A DNA stretch of 64,000 nucleotides from Lachnospiraceae bacterium NE2001. GTDB taxonomy: Bacteria; Bacillota; Clostridia; Lachnospirales; Lachnospiraceae. Made by a program: the position numbers and the translations under genes. This document shows positions 11,256-21,081 of this stretch, one piece after another (the first letter of the stretch is position 1; every line of letters begins with the position of its first letter). The notes under the pieces were generated by a model. It saw nothing but the letters and a program-made list of their open reading frames with translations, was not told the DNA's origin and did no database searches. Location: assembly GCA_900110635.1 (NCBI GenBank), contig FOEK01000008.1, positions 62,001 to 126,000 of the forward strand, in the 5' to 3' direction.

Positions 11256-12254
11256 CTATTTAGCATCATGAAGCACGTAAGAATTCCTGATAACAGTCAT
11301 TCCTTTGTTCTGATAACTCATATTGTATTTAGCAAAATATACATCAAGCATTATGGAGTCATTGTCTCCATCAATCTTGGCAACAACACCTGGTATATTA
11401 GCTGATGAACCTACCACATAATTTATATCTGTAGCAAATAAATTGTCATCAGATAAGGTTGTAGTTGTATTCATATCAGTCATATAACGATACGAATTTG
11501 TTATATACATCTTATCATCCTGAAATGTTATTGTCTCTAGGCAATAATCATTATCCTTAAACTTATTAGTACCAGGATTAGCAGGATCTGGCTCCTGTGC
11601 AGAAGCTTCTAAAGCATCAGGAACATACTTTGAATCAAGAGGCACTGCATATAATAATACAATCTTTGATATATACACATTATTATAAGTAGCAACATTC
11701 ATAGCATTAACAGTTTTTAATTTATTAGAGGTATATGACGTATAAGTACCACCAGGTAAAGATGCTAAGAATCTCTTGTATTCAGCCTTCTCTTCATCAG
11801 ACATATATCTGAAGGTATTATAATAACTATTAAATGATGTATCATTATTTACTGCAGTTTTAATAGCAGCAGGACTACTGGTAAGATTAGTAAAGAAGGA
11901 ATCAAGTCCTCCATTTAACGAACTATCCTTTAATATATTAATATCAGAGGTCTTTAATAATTGAACTTTATTAATTGTATCAGATGTAGAACCAGGTTCA
12001 GTCTTTGGAAAAACTAACTCGCTAGTGCAAGTACCACCTTCAATATACACATACTTAGCCTGCATAAGATCCTCAGTTAATTTATTATATGACTCTTGTG
12101 CACTTGTGGAGATATTAATATCCTTCTTAGTTTTTCTAAAAAGAACAGAGTTCGAACTCATAATACCTATAATACCTGTAGCAATTAATGCAAGTATGGC
12201 AAAAGCTACAACAAGTTCAACAAGAGTAAATCCTTTATCATTATAAACCTTCAA
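11256..12254 (-). CDS. Prepilin-like minor pilin (PilW/PilJ-type), TTG start
   Basis: 332 residues with a class-III-type prepilin leader: a short basic leader ending in Gly, then FTLVE and a hydrophobic helix (about residues 9-30). Gly at -1 and Glu at +5 fit prepilin peptidase cleavage and assembly. The long soluble domain has no recognisable catalytic motif and is larger than most minor pilins. The predicted start is TTG, with AGGAGG about 12 bases upstream. It sits between two other prepilin genes with short gaps, so co-transcription is expected. Confidence 0.82.
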   Translation of the reverse strand: MKVYNDKGFTLVELVVAFAILALIATGIIGIMSSNSVLFRKTKKDINISTSAQESYNKLTEDLMQAKYVYIEGGTCTSELVFPKTEPGSTSDTINKVQLLKTSDINILKDSSLNGGLDSFFTNLTSSPAAIKTAVNNDTSFNSYYNTFRYMSDEEKAEYKRFLASLPGGTYTSYTSNKLKTVNAMNVATYNNVYISKIVLLYAVPLDSKYVPDALEASAQEPDPANPGTNKFKDNDYCLETITFQDDKMYITNSYRYMTDMNTTTTLSDDNLFATDINYVVGSSANIPGVVAKIDGDNDSIMLDVYFAKYNMSYQNKGMTVIRNSYVLHDAK

Positions 12255-12272
12255 AATAATATCAGCCTCCTC

Positions 12273-12845
12273 TTACTTTGACTCATGGCTACCATTTTGC
12301 CTAATAGTTACACGTGCAATCTGATTGCCGTTCTTTTTATAAAACTTAAAGGTTCCATATCCAGAAACACATCTGCCCTTTTTATCAAATCTGATAAAAA
12401 CAGCTTCATCACCCTTATCCTTAACAGCAGAACCACCACTATAATCTGCAACTAATTCCTCAGGATCAGTTCCAGCTTTAAAACTGCTACCATCAAAACT
12501 TACACTTACTCTTGAAGAAAAAGTTACAAGTGAATCCTCATCATATGTATAAGACTTAGTAGACTTATCATAAACAGCCTGACATACCTTTATTTTGTTA
12601 TTTTCATTATACATAACAAGTGCATAACACTTATTAGGATCATTATCAGGGGTCATATTCTTGCTTTTAGTAATAATGTTTGCCACTTCAGAATCAAATA
12701 CTACAGAAGCCTCTTTTGCTCTCGCAGAATTAATAACCGTAATAGATATAAGTGAAATAGTTGCAGCAATACCAATAATAGCAAGAACAATAAGCATCTC
12801 TACCAAGGAATACGCCTTATTATTCTTATGTAATAATCTCATCAT
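12273..12845 (-). CDS. Prepilin-like minor pilin (GspH/FimT-type)
   Basis: 190 residues. The leader ends in Ala instead of Gly, followed by YSLVEMLIV and a hydrophobic helix (residues about 11-32). Glu+5 is present. Prepilin peptidases tolerate Ala at -1, so processing is plausible. GspH/FimT-type minor pilins form part of the initiating complex at the pilus tip. Two adjacent ATG codons follow an AGGGGGA ribosome site. The gene is 11 bases downstream of the giant PilX/GspK-like gene. Confidence 0.8.
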   Translation of the reverse strand: MMRLLHKNNKAYSLVEMLIVLAIIGIAATISLISITVINSARAKEASVVFDSEVANIITKSKNMTPDNDPNKCYALVMYNENNKIKVCQAVYDKSTKSYTYDEDSLVTFSSRVSVSFDGSSFKAGTDPEELVADYSGGSAVKDKGDEAVFIRFDKKGRCVSGYGTFKFYKKNGNQIARVTIRQNGSHESK

Positions 12846-12856
12846 TGCTTATCCCC

Positions 12857-15800
12857 CTAATCAACATTACGCATCCAATTGTTATACCTTACTACATCAG
12901 AATAATCTATTGTATTGATATCCTTTGTACTATTATCAGCCGCCTGATATTCATAACTATCGCCTGTATACAAATCTGCATACTTCTCATAACTCTTGAA
13001 AAGACTAAGTACTCGACAAGCATAAGCAGCTTGTTTCTGAGCAACTGGATCAGAAGATTTATAATCTTTTGCTTTAACAATACAAGAGTTAATTATATTA
13101 CGACAAAGCTCAGAAGAACTGATATTTGTTGTCATATTATTATTTACAAATATTTTTCCACCTGAAATAATAATACCATTAAACTTATGTACTGACTTAT
13201 CAGAATCCGATGCATCGGTCTTAAAGTATACATCACCTTTTGCAATAATAATACCAGTTACCTCATGATTATCATTAGAATCAGCTTCAACATTTACACT
13301 TCCTTCTGAAACCCATACTTTATAATCACCAAGATCAAAATCATCAGGAGATATTTCAGTTGCAACCTTAACGGTAATATTTCCATCAGCATCCTTGGTA
13401 GAAAGATATGGATCACCTTGAGAAGCACTATAAATCTTATTAAAGTTCATAAACTTATTAAGAGGAGTAATAGATGCTTCACCAACATCTTTGTAATCTG
13501 ATTCCAATATTTTATCAATAACATCTACATCCGTATCGATCACAGAAGCATCTCCTTTATCAGAAGGATTCATATCCATCAATGACCACTTAACATAATT
13601 ATAATGCTTCTGAAAATCCTTCGAATAATCCTGAGCCTGTACTGCTGTACTAGTATCCTTAGAATCAGAACCTAAAAGAGGACTTGCTAACGTGCTATTC
13701 TTACTTAATACAACATCATAGTTAATACCAAGTTCTTCTTTTTTATTATCTTTATCTGAAGTTGTCTTAAGAATCTTTGTGCCAGATTTTGTAAGAACAC
13801 CGCTAGTATATGACTTATAACTATTACTGGAAGTATCATAATCATCATATGAATTGCTATTAAGTGAAATCTGACCAGCATCATAATACTTATAATTTAT
13901 TACATTCTGTAATTGTTTATCATAGAAATGATCTTTATCAGCATATAAATCAGTATCAGTTTTAGCTATTGCATACTTATGAGCATCCGTCTCAGGTTTT
14001 GTATCATCATAATTAACAACAACATTATAATAATCTAAATAATCAAAATAATCCTTAATAAATGATCTTGTTAATGCATCAACTTTATTTTCACCATTTT
14101 TAAAAGTAATACTTTCCTTATCGTATGTTTCATTACTCAAAACATATCCAAAATCTATATAATACATTACTTTTGGTTTATCTAAATTAGTAACTGTCTC
14201 TTCTTTATAAGTAACAGGAATTGTATAAGTAGTCTTATAAGTTCTCTTTCCAGGAGTAGTAGTATAATCACAACCAAAATACTTTTGGAAAAGATACAAT
14301 GTAAGAAGATCATTAGGAACATCACAGAAATATATAATTTGATCACATTGACTATCAGGTAATACAGGAGCTTCCTTATAGGTACGTCCTTCAGCATCTA
14401 CATAATTATAATTTGATTCGTCAGTAAGAACATATTTCTTTCTGTTTGTAGAATTCTTATCAGGACTATTATATGGAATATAAGCAATCTGATTACTCTT
14501 TATTGACAAAGACTCTCCTGTCTTGTAATCATTTGTCAATCCATCATATTCATAATCACCTGTTGTATAGAATAAAGGAATATAATTCCCCTTATCATCT
14601 AAAATATTTGAATAGTAAACATTTCTTGTATCTTTTTGCTGTTGAGACAACTCAACATAAGATCTACCAGCAATATATATAATATCCGTGTTACTAAAAT
14701 CTAGCTTTGCATGCTGACCATTAATAATAATCGAACTACTATTATAGTGACCTCTATTCTCAACAGAACCATTCATTGAATTACCAACATATTGCTGATA
14801 AATATTTAATGAACTTTCATTATTTACTACCTTTTTTGTTGTAGGAACAAATATTCTATCATCAGAAGTACTTGAATTACTATATCCGTAGTATCCTCCA
14901 GTAAGATCAAACTCTGAATAATCAGACTCTATCTGTGTATCATCTTTAACATATAGATTTGCATTAAAGGAAGCCTTAGATCCAGTAGTTACTTTCTCAC
15001 CTTTAGTATTTGTTGTACTCTTAGTTGAACCAGCAAGAACTATCTCATCTGCCCATACATTTGCTGGAGAAATTTCCTGTTTCTTATTATTGTAACCAAT
15101 AACATTTAGAACACCAGAGTTCATAACAGAAATAGAACCTGGAACAACGAAGTAATCACCAACAAAATTGACAGTTGAACCATTTACATAAAAACCAGAA
15201 TACTTACTTCTATCATTATATCCATCATAATCATATAAAGTAGCAGTATCCGTAGATTTATTTGATTCATCTACAAGATTATTAGTAACAGAATAATGAT
15301 TAAACAATGTATGAACCCTAGAAGATTCAACATACTGATAATTTGACACTTTATTTAACTTATATTCAGTTGGATCAACATCAGTACCATTTATCTTCTT
15401 TAAATCATTATACAGAGTGTTCAAATGATCATTCTGAGTTGTTGTAAGTTTAGTACTGTTTGAATAATCATTATAAACCTTATTATAAAAATCGGAAGCA
15501 GCATAAACATTACCATTAATATTTAAAATACTTCCTTCTTTCTCATTTATCTCAACACCAGAATCTGCCAACATACAATAATCAAACAAATTATCAGTAT
15601 TAACACTATCTGCATTGAAATTAACCTCAAAATCAGGTCTTGATATCTCTATATCGGTCTGAATAGTCTGCTTAAACGTACCCTTTGCTGGAGAACGACT
15701 GTAATCAGCTTCTCTTACAAGTTTAACGTTACGAATAACAACCTTAGTAACATTTCCATCTTCTATCTCTTTATGTAACCTAAGATTGGAATAATCTAAT

Positions 15801-16270
15801 TTAACAGTTGAATTAGAAATCATATGACTCAGATTTTCAACAAGAGCATCATCTTCCTGAGGGGTTGGAGAAAGATAAAAGAAATCCGTTGGTAAACTCG
15901 AACTAGGATTAAACTTCTCCATGAATAGATTCTTAAATAATGAATTAGCAAACTCATTACTTTTATTTCTATAAATACCCTCTTGAGGATCAAAATATAT
16001 TACCTGTTCTTTTGTTTCCTCATACGCTTCAAGCAAAGATGACATGGTCTGTGCACCAACACCGGCATATATTTCATCCATTGCTTGTTCAAGATAATAA
16101 AAATTACTCTTTGCGTTATAATCATATAATTTTAGTCTATATGCATAACCAACAGCAGTAAGTAAGGCACCTGCCAGGATGCCGACAAATCCAAGTGCCA
16201 CGATAACAAGAACCAAACTAGAACCGGAATTCTTTATTCTGTTCTTGAACTTAGACAAAATCTTTTTCAT
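12857..16270 (-). CDS. Giant GspK/PilX-like minor pilin
   Basis: 1137 residues, with a basic leader ending in Gly and then SSLVLVIVALGFVG as the membrane helix (about residues 16-40). Glu+5 is replaced by Leu, as is typical for GspK/PilX-class tip pilins. After an alpha-helical spine (about 40-110) comes a very long Asn/Asp/Tyr/Ser-rich region with beta-helix-like stretches (repeated VNG/INGNV-type turns). PilX and GspK are usually only about 150-330 residues, so this looks like a tip pilin carrying a large adhesin-like domain. The ATG follows directly on the stop codon of the preceding gene (TAA then ATG), showing translational coupling. Confidence 0.78.
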   Translation of the reverse strand: MKKILSKFKNRIKNSGSSLVLVIVALGFVGILAGALLTAVGYAYRLKLYDYNAKSNFYYLEQAMDEIYAGVGAQTMSSLLEAYEETKEQVIYFDPQEGIYRNKSNEFANSLFKNLFMEKFNPSSSLPTDFFYLSPTPQEDDALVENLSHMISNSTVKLDYSNLRLHKEIEDGNVTKVVIRNVKLVREADYSRSPAKGTFKQTIQTDIEISRPDFEVNFNADSVNTDNLFDYCMLADSGVEINEKEGSILNINGNVYAASDFYNKVYNDYSNSTKLTTTQNDHLNTLYNDLKKINGTDVDPTEYKLNKVSNYQYVESSRVHTLFNHYSVTNNLVDESNKSTDTATLYDYDGYNDRSKYSGFYVNGSTVNFVGDYFVVPGSISVMNSGVLNVIGYNNKKQEISPANVWADEIVLAGSTKSTTNTKGEKVTTGSKASFNANLYVKDDTQIESDYSEFDLTGGYYGYSNSSTSDDRIFVPTTKKVVNNESSLNIYQQYVGNSMNGSVENRGHYNSSSIIINGQHAKLDFSNTDIIYIAGRSYVELSQQQKDTRNVYYSNILDDKGNYIPLFYTTGDYEYDGLTNDYKTGESLSIKSNQIAYIPYNSPDKNSTNRKKYVLTDESNYNYVDAEGRTYKEAPVLPDSQCDQIIYFCDVPNDLLTLYLFQKYFGCDYTTTPGKRTYKTTYTIPVTYKEETVTNLDKPKVMYYIDFGYVLSNETYDKESITFKNGENKVDALTRSFIKDYFDYLDYYNVVVNYDDTKPETDAHKYAIAKTDTDLYADKDHFYDKQLQNVINYKYYDAGQISLNSNSYDDYDTSSNSYKSYTSGVLTKSGTKILKTTSDKDNKKEELGINYDVVLSKNSTLASPLLGSDSKDTSTAVQAQDYSKDFQKHYNYVKWSLMDMNPSDKGDASVIDTDVDVIDKILESDYKDVGEASITPLNKFMNFNKIYSASQGDPYLSTKDADGNITVKVATEISPDDFDLGDYKVWVSEGSVNVEADSNDNHEVTGIIIAKGDVYFKTDASDSDKSVHKFNGIIISGGKIFVNNNMTTNISSSELCRNIINSCIVKAKDYKSSDPVAQKQAAYACRVLSLFKSYEKYADLYTGDSYEYQAADNSTKDINTIDYSDVVRYNNWMRNVD

Positions 16271-18109
16271 TTAATCGGCCCCCTTTGCGCCTGTAAAATA
16301 TGTATATACTCCTGACTCAGATGGTCTAGTATCATTATGGAACGAAACAGTAATAGAGAATAGTCTACCATCACTTGTACTTGCCTCATCAAGAGGAGGA
16401 ACCAAAGACTTCTCTGATTTTCCTGATCCATTATAATCATCAATAGAAGTAAGATAATCATCAAGTGAATCTGTACTTCCTACTGTTAAACCAGGAAAAT
16501 CGCCATTACTAGATCCACCAGAAAGATGAAACTGCGTACCGCTGGCAAGAGCTTTATTTATAATAGTTTCTCCAGTTGCAGAATCATAAGTAGTTGCTAT
16601 ATTAGAAACAATCTGTAAAGGTTTATTACCATCATTATGATTTACATAAGATAGATATATCTTTACTGGAGAATAATCGTAAGATGTCTCTTCTTCTCCT
16701 TCGCCAGAATAACCAAAATCCTTTGTAAAATAATAATTATAGTTTGGATTATTAGCCTTTAGTTTACTAAAATCCCAATTTCCTTCATCATCTTTACCAT
16801 CAGTTTTATTAATAAATGTATCTTTATCATTACTCTGTGACCAAGTTACATTAGGTTTAACAAGATAAAGTTTCGAAGGATTCTTACAGGATGTATATTT
16901 ATCAGTATCAATAATAATATAATCATTAAAAGCATAAGAGTTGTAATCTGCGCCAGCATTAATAATAAAAGGTTCATATGCAAAAAACACATCCGGAGAT
17001 TCGCTTGTATTAAAATCCTGATCAAATAGTGTATAAGTCCTTGTATAAAGATAATTATTGCCTCCGTTATATTGTTTCAAAAATGAATGAGAAACTCTAT
17101 AAGTAGATGTAACTTTTACATTATAACTTTTTGCTTTATCATCTTCTACAGTTTTTGCTTTTACTGATATAACAATACTTCTAGAAAAAGTAGACTCATT
17201 CTCTCGTACTTCTTCAAATTTATCTTTTATCCCATCAGTAGTACTATAAGCAGACCAATTACCTTTATTCTGAAGATCAATCTTATTGGCATTAACAATA
17301 GCTGCTAAAGAACCGATAAAATCATCATAGAACTGACTGTCAAGACTAGTAGCAGACCCCTGAATAATAGCCATCTTTGTACTATCAAGATCCTGTATAT
17401 TACCAATACCAAAAGAATTAGGATTACTATAAGCATAGTTATGAGGCTCTACAACAGCAGCAATTACACGTTGCTGAGAATCATACTTGACAATACTATA
17501 CTCAGAGGTAAGTTCCCATTTATCACTATCATCTGTAATACCACTATTAAGTGTATCTACTTTTGCTTTTCCATCTGAATAACTAGGATAATACTTAATA
17601 ACACACTTATTCTCAAGTGCCTGATTATTTAAATCATCCAATATTACTTTTCTAGAATAAATATTTCCATTACCAGATACACTCTGCTGTTCTGACGTCT
17701 CATTACTCTTATCAACTGCATCTTCTCTTCCTAATCTTACAGGCTCCAAAGTATATGAGTAAGCAGAATAAACAAACTCCTTCTTAGCTGGAGATGAACC
17801 AATAATAGTGAATTCATTTCCATCTTCATCATATAACTTACAAGTCACAGAATCAGGAGCAGAAGGTGCAGCTGTAATAGTAATATTGCCAGTACCATTG
17901 CCAACAACAAGATTCTTTAAAGAAGTTGACTTAAAATATTCCATTACCATATCAGCATTGTCAATAACAACCTGTTTTTCCTTTGACTTCTGATTAGTAT
18001 CAATTGCAGTAAATGTCTGGACAACGATTGGTGATATTAACAAAGCCATAACAGCAACTGCGATTAATACATCGACTAAGCTGAAACCTCTATTATTTCG
18101 ACATGTCAT
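16271..18109 (-). CDS. PilV-like minor pilin with Asp+5
   Basis: 612 residues. The leader NNRG is followed by FSLVDVLIAVAVMALL, a prepilin helix whose usual Glu+5 is Asp. The soluble part is long, Tyr/Asp/Asn-rich and not recognised. I place the start at 18109 because AGGTGG lies six bases upstream. The ATG at 18124 has no ribosome site. It is first of four consecutive prepilin genes and is directly abutted by the giant GspK/PilX-like gene. Asp+5 keeps the negative charge needed for subunit docking. Confidence 0.8.
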   Translation of the reverse strand: MTCRNNRGFSLVDVLIAVAVMALLISPIVVQTFTAIDTNQKSKEKQVVIDNADMVMEYFKSTSLKNLVVGNGTGNITITAAPSAPDSVTCKLYDEDGNEFTIIGSSPAKKEFVYSAYSYTLEPVRLGREDAVDKSNETSEQQSVSGNGNIYSRKVILDDLNNQALENKCVIKYYPSYSDGKAKVDTLNSGITDDSDKWELTSEYSIVKYDSQQRVIAAVVEPHNYAYSNPNSFGIGNIQDLDSTKMAIIQGSATSLDSQFYDDFIGSLAAIVNANKIDLQNKGNWSAYSTTDGIKDKFEEVRENESTFSRSIVISVKAKTVEDDKAKSYNVKVTSTYRVSHSFLKQYNGGNNYLYTRTYTLFDQDFNTSESPDVFFAYEPFIINAGADYNSYAFNDYIIIDTDKYTSCKNPSKLYLVKPNVTWSQSNDKDTFINKTDGKDDEGNWDFSKLKANNPNYNYYFTKDFGYSGEGEEETSYDYSPVKIYLSYVNHNDGNKPLQIVSNIATTYDSATGETIINKALASGTQFHLSGGSSNGDFPGLTVGSTDSLDDYLTSIDDYNGSGKSEKSLVPPLDEASTSDGRLFSITVSFHNDTRPSESGVYTYFTGAKGAD

Positions 18110-18140
18110 TGGCGACCACCTCATAAAAATAATCTAATAA

Positions 18141-19256
18141 TTAATAAACCTTTACGGTACCACTCTTGCTACCCATATTGAATCTTGGATTAGATGAATC
18201 ATCACCTTCAACCTTAATATATACACCAAGATCTGTAGAATTAGTAACATTAACCTTAACACCATTAGTATCATCAGAACCAGTTCTTGATGAAGATTTT
18301 ACATAAACAGTAACATCTTTAGAAAGTACCTCTGCCTTATAACTCTTGCTACCAATAGCATAAGTTACATAGTTCTTACCATCTTCATTCGTAACACTAA
18401 TATCAAGTGTCTCAACATTTGCACTGCTAGAAGTAACATATGTATCCTCATTACTTTCATTAGAAGCAACAATAATACCAGATGATGTGTCATTGTCTGC
18501 ACTATTAAGAAGAATTACAAGACTATGATTTGCTGCAATTGCTGCACCATTATCACTATCATAAGAAACTGACTCACTAACTGAACCATTAATACTTTCA
18601 AATATATTATCTTTTCCTTCTTCAACAGATACAACTGGCTTCTCTGGAACTCTGTCTGGACCACTTATAGCATACGCATTAAGTATAATATTACCAACAC
18701 ATTCATCAAGCGGATCAGTAGCATCACCCGAATAAGCAATACTTACAGAAGAAATAGCCATTCTAAACTTATAATCAGCTATATATGCTAAATAATCCTT
18801 AAGTCCTTCATAAGAACCATTATAAGCTATCGAATAAGCATCTGTCATACAAATATATGGTTCTTCCTCATCATCAGATATTTCACTACCATCAGGTGCA
18901 CCCTGACCTAATACATAGAACGATGACTCTCTAGGCATCTGGAACGCATCATTAACGAAATCAACGCTTTCCTCAACGCCCTTCATAAACATAACAGTTG
19001 TTTCCTGGTTAAGATCAGCAGGGTAATTTGCTACAACTTCATCAAACTGTTCATTAAACTCAGCTGTTTCAGCAATATATTCATCCTTATGCTTCTCTTT
19101 TTCACAGAGATCATCATACCTTGCCTGAAGTTCTAATATTTGAGCCTCCAGACCCTTTATTGATTCTCTTTTTGGTTTTATAACAAACATAAATGTTGCA
19201 ACAAGAATCAGTATCGCACCAAGTACTAAAAGAATTTTCTTATTTGTATCACTCAT
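18141..19256 (-). CDS. PilO-like inner membrane alignment protein
   Basis: 371 residues: a short cytoplasmic tail, one membrane helix (about residues 8-26), a coiled coil (about 30-75), then an extracytoplasmic domain. Position and layout match PilO, which together with PilN links the PilM ring and motor to the pilus platform. The C-terminal half (Ser/Asp/Glu/Asn-rich, about residues 215-371) is an extension beyond the usual PilO length of roughly 200. Sequence similarity to PilO is weak, so the call rests largely on synteny directly downstream of pilM-pilN. AGGGGAGGG precedes the ATG. Confidence 0.65.
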   Translation of the reverse strand: MSDTNKKILLVLGAILILVATFMFVIKPKRESIKGLEAQILELQARYDDLCEKEKHKDEYIAETAEFNEQFDEVVANYPADLNQETTVMFMKGVEESVDFVNDAFQMPRESSFYVLGQGAPDGSEISDDEEEPYICMTDAYSIAYNGSYEGLKDYLAYIADYKFRMAISSVSIAYSGDATDPLDECVGNIILNAYAISGPDRVPEKPVVSVEEGKDNIFESINGSVSESVSYDSDNGAAIAANHSLVILLNSADNDTSSGIIVASNESNEDTYVTSSSANVETLDISVTNEDGKNYVTYAIGSKSYKAEVLSKDVTVYVKSSSRTGSDDTNGVKVNVTNSTDLGVYIKVEGDDSSNPRFNMGSKSGTVKVY

Positions 19257-19273
19257 ATTCCTTGCCCTCCCCT

Positions 19274-20866
19274 TTACTCTTCTTCAGCATCTGTAAGTGA
19301 TGCATTTGGATTAGTATAAACACAAGTACATGTAAAGGCATACTCTGTTTTACCATCTTCTGTCTTTGACAAAGCAACACTAGATACATAAACATCATCT
19401 ATACAACTAATAGTTTTAAGCTGCATTATGAAATCTGCTATATCATCATAAGTAGGAGCAACAGCAGGAATAGAAATCGATTCATTGCTTGAGCTAAAAG
19501 ACTGAACTACAACATTTGTAGGAATCTTAGCCTCTAAATTGTTAACAAACTCAAGACACTGCTCATTTAACTGATATGTTCCTAAATCCATATTCTTAAC
19601 ATCAACAGCTCTTGCCTCTGCTGCATCTCTAGCAGCAATTATTTCTTCAATATAAGCCTTTTCCTCTATCTGTCTCTCTAGAGAAGCCTTTTTAGTCTTT
19701 AAAGCATTTTCTTTACTAATAAAGTAGAATGCAGCACCTGCAGCAACAAGAGCAGAAACAATAAGTATTGCAGCAAATGGAGCAATACCACTGCCTGATT
19801 TAGACTTTCCGCCAGCGCCTCCACTAAGTGCAAAGCCCATAGGATTAAGTGCACCACCAATAGGAGCAATCAAGTATACAGGACTATAAATTCTAAGATC
19901 AATGGATGGATCAAACTTAACATTATAAAGACTATCCATAATTCTTGTAGATACATTAAGCTGTATCTTGAAGAGACCATCAATACCCCTTATAAGAGCG
20001 CCATCGCCTGTAAGGAATACATCATCAATTGGATTATCAGGATTCTTTGATGCATAGAAGTCCATAACACGACCAATGTTATTTATAAGATATCTAAAAG
20101 CACCTGTTGCTTCATTATCATCAAAATCAACAGTAATGATTCTCTCATTTTGAAGCATTGTCATTGCAGTTGTGGCATCAACACCTTTTTCCTGCATAAC
20201 AACATTTACAACAGGATTTGTTCCATAAGGAACAGTTCTCTGAAGAAGAAGCTTATCACCATTTACTACATTAAGAACTGTAGACTCTGCACCAAGCTGA
20301 ATAACCATAGTTGTAGACTGTTCTGTAGTCTGTGTCTTAATAAGCTGAAGCATTGCATTTCCAATATAATCAAGTGCAACAACCTTAAGACCAGCTGCCT
20401 GAGCAAGATCATAGTAACCTCTAACCATCATTTCTGGTGCAGCAACTGCCATAACTCTCATCTGTTTAGCACCATTTTCATCAGTAAAGTTCTCAAGAAC
20501 AGTTGTCTCGATAACATAATCCTGAATATTACCAACCGGGAAATACTCAGATGCATTAGAATTAATAAGCTGAGCAACCTTCTTCTCAGCAACAGAAGGA
20601 ATAACAACCTCTCTATTAACAATCTTAGTTGAATTCATAACGAATACAGCATTCTTGTTGGAGATTCCTGCACTTGCCAATTGTGTACGAATCTCTGTTC
20701 CAATACGATTGAGATCACGGATATTTCCATCATCGAAGCTATCCTCAGGTGTTTCAAAAATGAGTACCTTATGGATATAAGTCTGCTTCTTCTGTGAAGC
20801 TGTGATCTCTACAATAGTAATACTTTCATTAGTAATGTCTATTGATAAGACTCTATTATTTGCCAT
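19274..20866 (-). CDS. PilM-PilN fusion, type IV pilus assembly
   Basis: 530 residues in one reading frame. Residues 1 to about 345 are a PilM-type actin-like ATPase (FtsA fold) with the N-terminal SIDITNESITIVEI strand-turn and later ATP-site segments (IQLGAEST, FLTGDGALIRGI). A membrane helix follows (about 358-382), then a coiled coil (385-430) and a PilN-type domain to the end. PilM and PilN are normally separate genes, with PilM binding the cytoplasmic N-terminus of PilN. Here the two are covalently joined, with PilM at the cytoplasmic end and the PilN domain outside the membrane. A good GGGAGG site precedes the ATG. Confidence 0.85.
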   Translation of the reverse strand: MANNRVLSIDITNESITIVEITASQKKQTYIHKVLIFETPEDSFDDGNIRDLNRIGTEIRTQLASAGISNKNAVFVMNSTKIVNREVVIPSVAEKKVAQLINSNASEYFPVGNIQDYVIETTVLENFTDENGAKQMRVMAVAAPEMMVRGYYDLAQAAGLKVVALDYIGNAMLQLIKTQTTEQSTTMVIQLGAESTVLNVVNGDKLLLQRTVPYGTNPVVNVVMQEKGVDATTAMTMLQNERIITVDFDDNEATGAFRYLINNIGRVMDFYASKNPDNPIDDVFLTGDGALIRGIDGLFKIQLNVSTRIMDSLYNVKFDPSIDLRIYSPVYLIAPIGGALNPMGFALSGGAGGKSKSGSGIAPFAAILIVSALVAAGAAFYFISKENALKTKKASLERQIEEKAYIEEIIAARDAAEARAVDVKNMDLGTYQLNEQCLEFVNNLEAKIPTNVVVQSFSSSNESISIPAVAPTYDDIADFIMQLKTISCIDDVYVSSVALSKTEDGKTEYAFTCTCVYTNPNASLTDAEEE

Positions 20867-20906
20867 TCTATAGCCTCCCTCATTTTTTTCAGTAGTTTTT
20901 ATTTAA

Positions 20907-20986
20907 GGAGCGTTCCAAAGCCCTCTACAAAGATCAGCTCCATACCCCCTTTACTTATACGCTCCATAAGGGTGCATATGTAAAGG
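20907..20986 (-). other. Structured leader upstream of pilM-pilN
   Basis: Two inverted repeats lie in the 215-base gap between the major pilin and pilM-pilN: 20907-20913 with 20959-20965, and 20948-20954 with 20980-20986. Their arms interleave, so only one stem can form at a time in a simple fold. This could be an alternative-structure leader or an RNA processing region. No riboswitch class was recognised. Confidence 0.35.
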
Positions 20987-21035
20987 AAGAAATAAAAACC
21001 GCTGATCGTCTACAAGTTACAACATAACAAGATAA

Positions 21036-21060
21036 GACTTCGGAGAGCGAGTCCGAAATC
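21036..21060 (-). terminator. Hairpin after the major pilin (leaky terminator or processing stem)
   Basis: A 9-bp stem with one mismatch (21036-21044 with 21052-21060, seven-base loop) lies just past the pilin stop. It is followed on the minus strand by TTATCTTGTT, a weak T tract. A leaky terminator here would give more pilin mRNA than downstream assembly-gene mRNA. Confidence 0.5.
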
Positions 21061-21081
21061 TCATCCTATTATTATTAAATC

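Noticed and set aside
11240-11269. Longer start for the giant exported protein
   Set aside because: It would overlap the preceding pilin gene and has no ribosome site, whereas the ATG at 11239 has AAAGGA and a proper signal-anchor start.
12845-13165. Plus-strand frame of 106 codons inside the giant pilin region
   Set aside because: No ribosome site, Ile/Cys/Tyr-rich composition typical of an antisense frame, and it overlaps a clear minus-strand gene.
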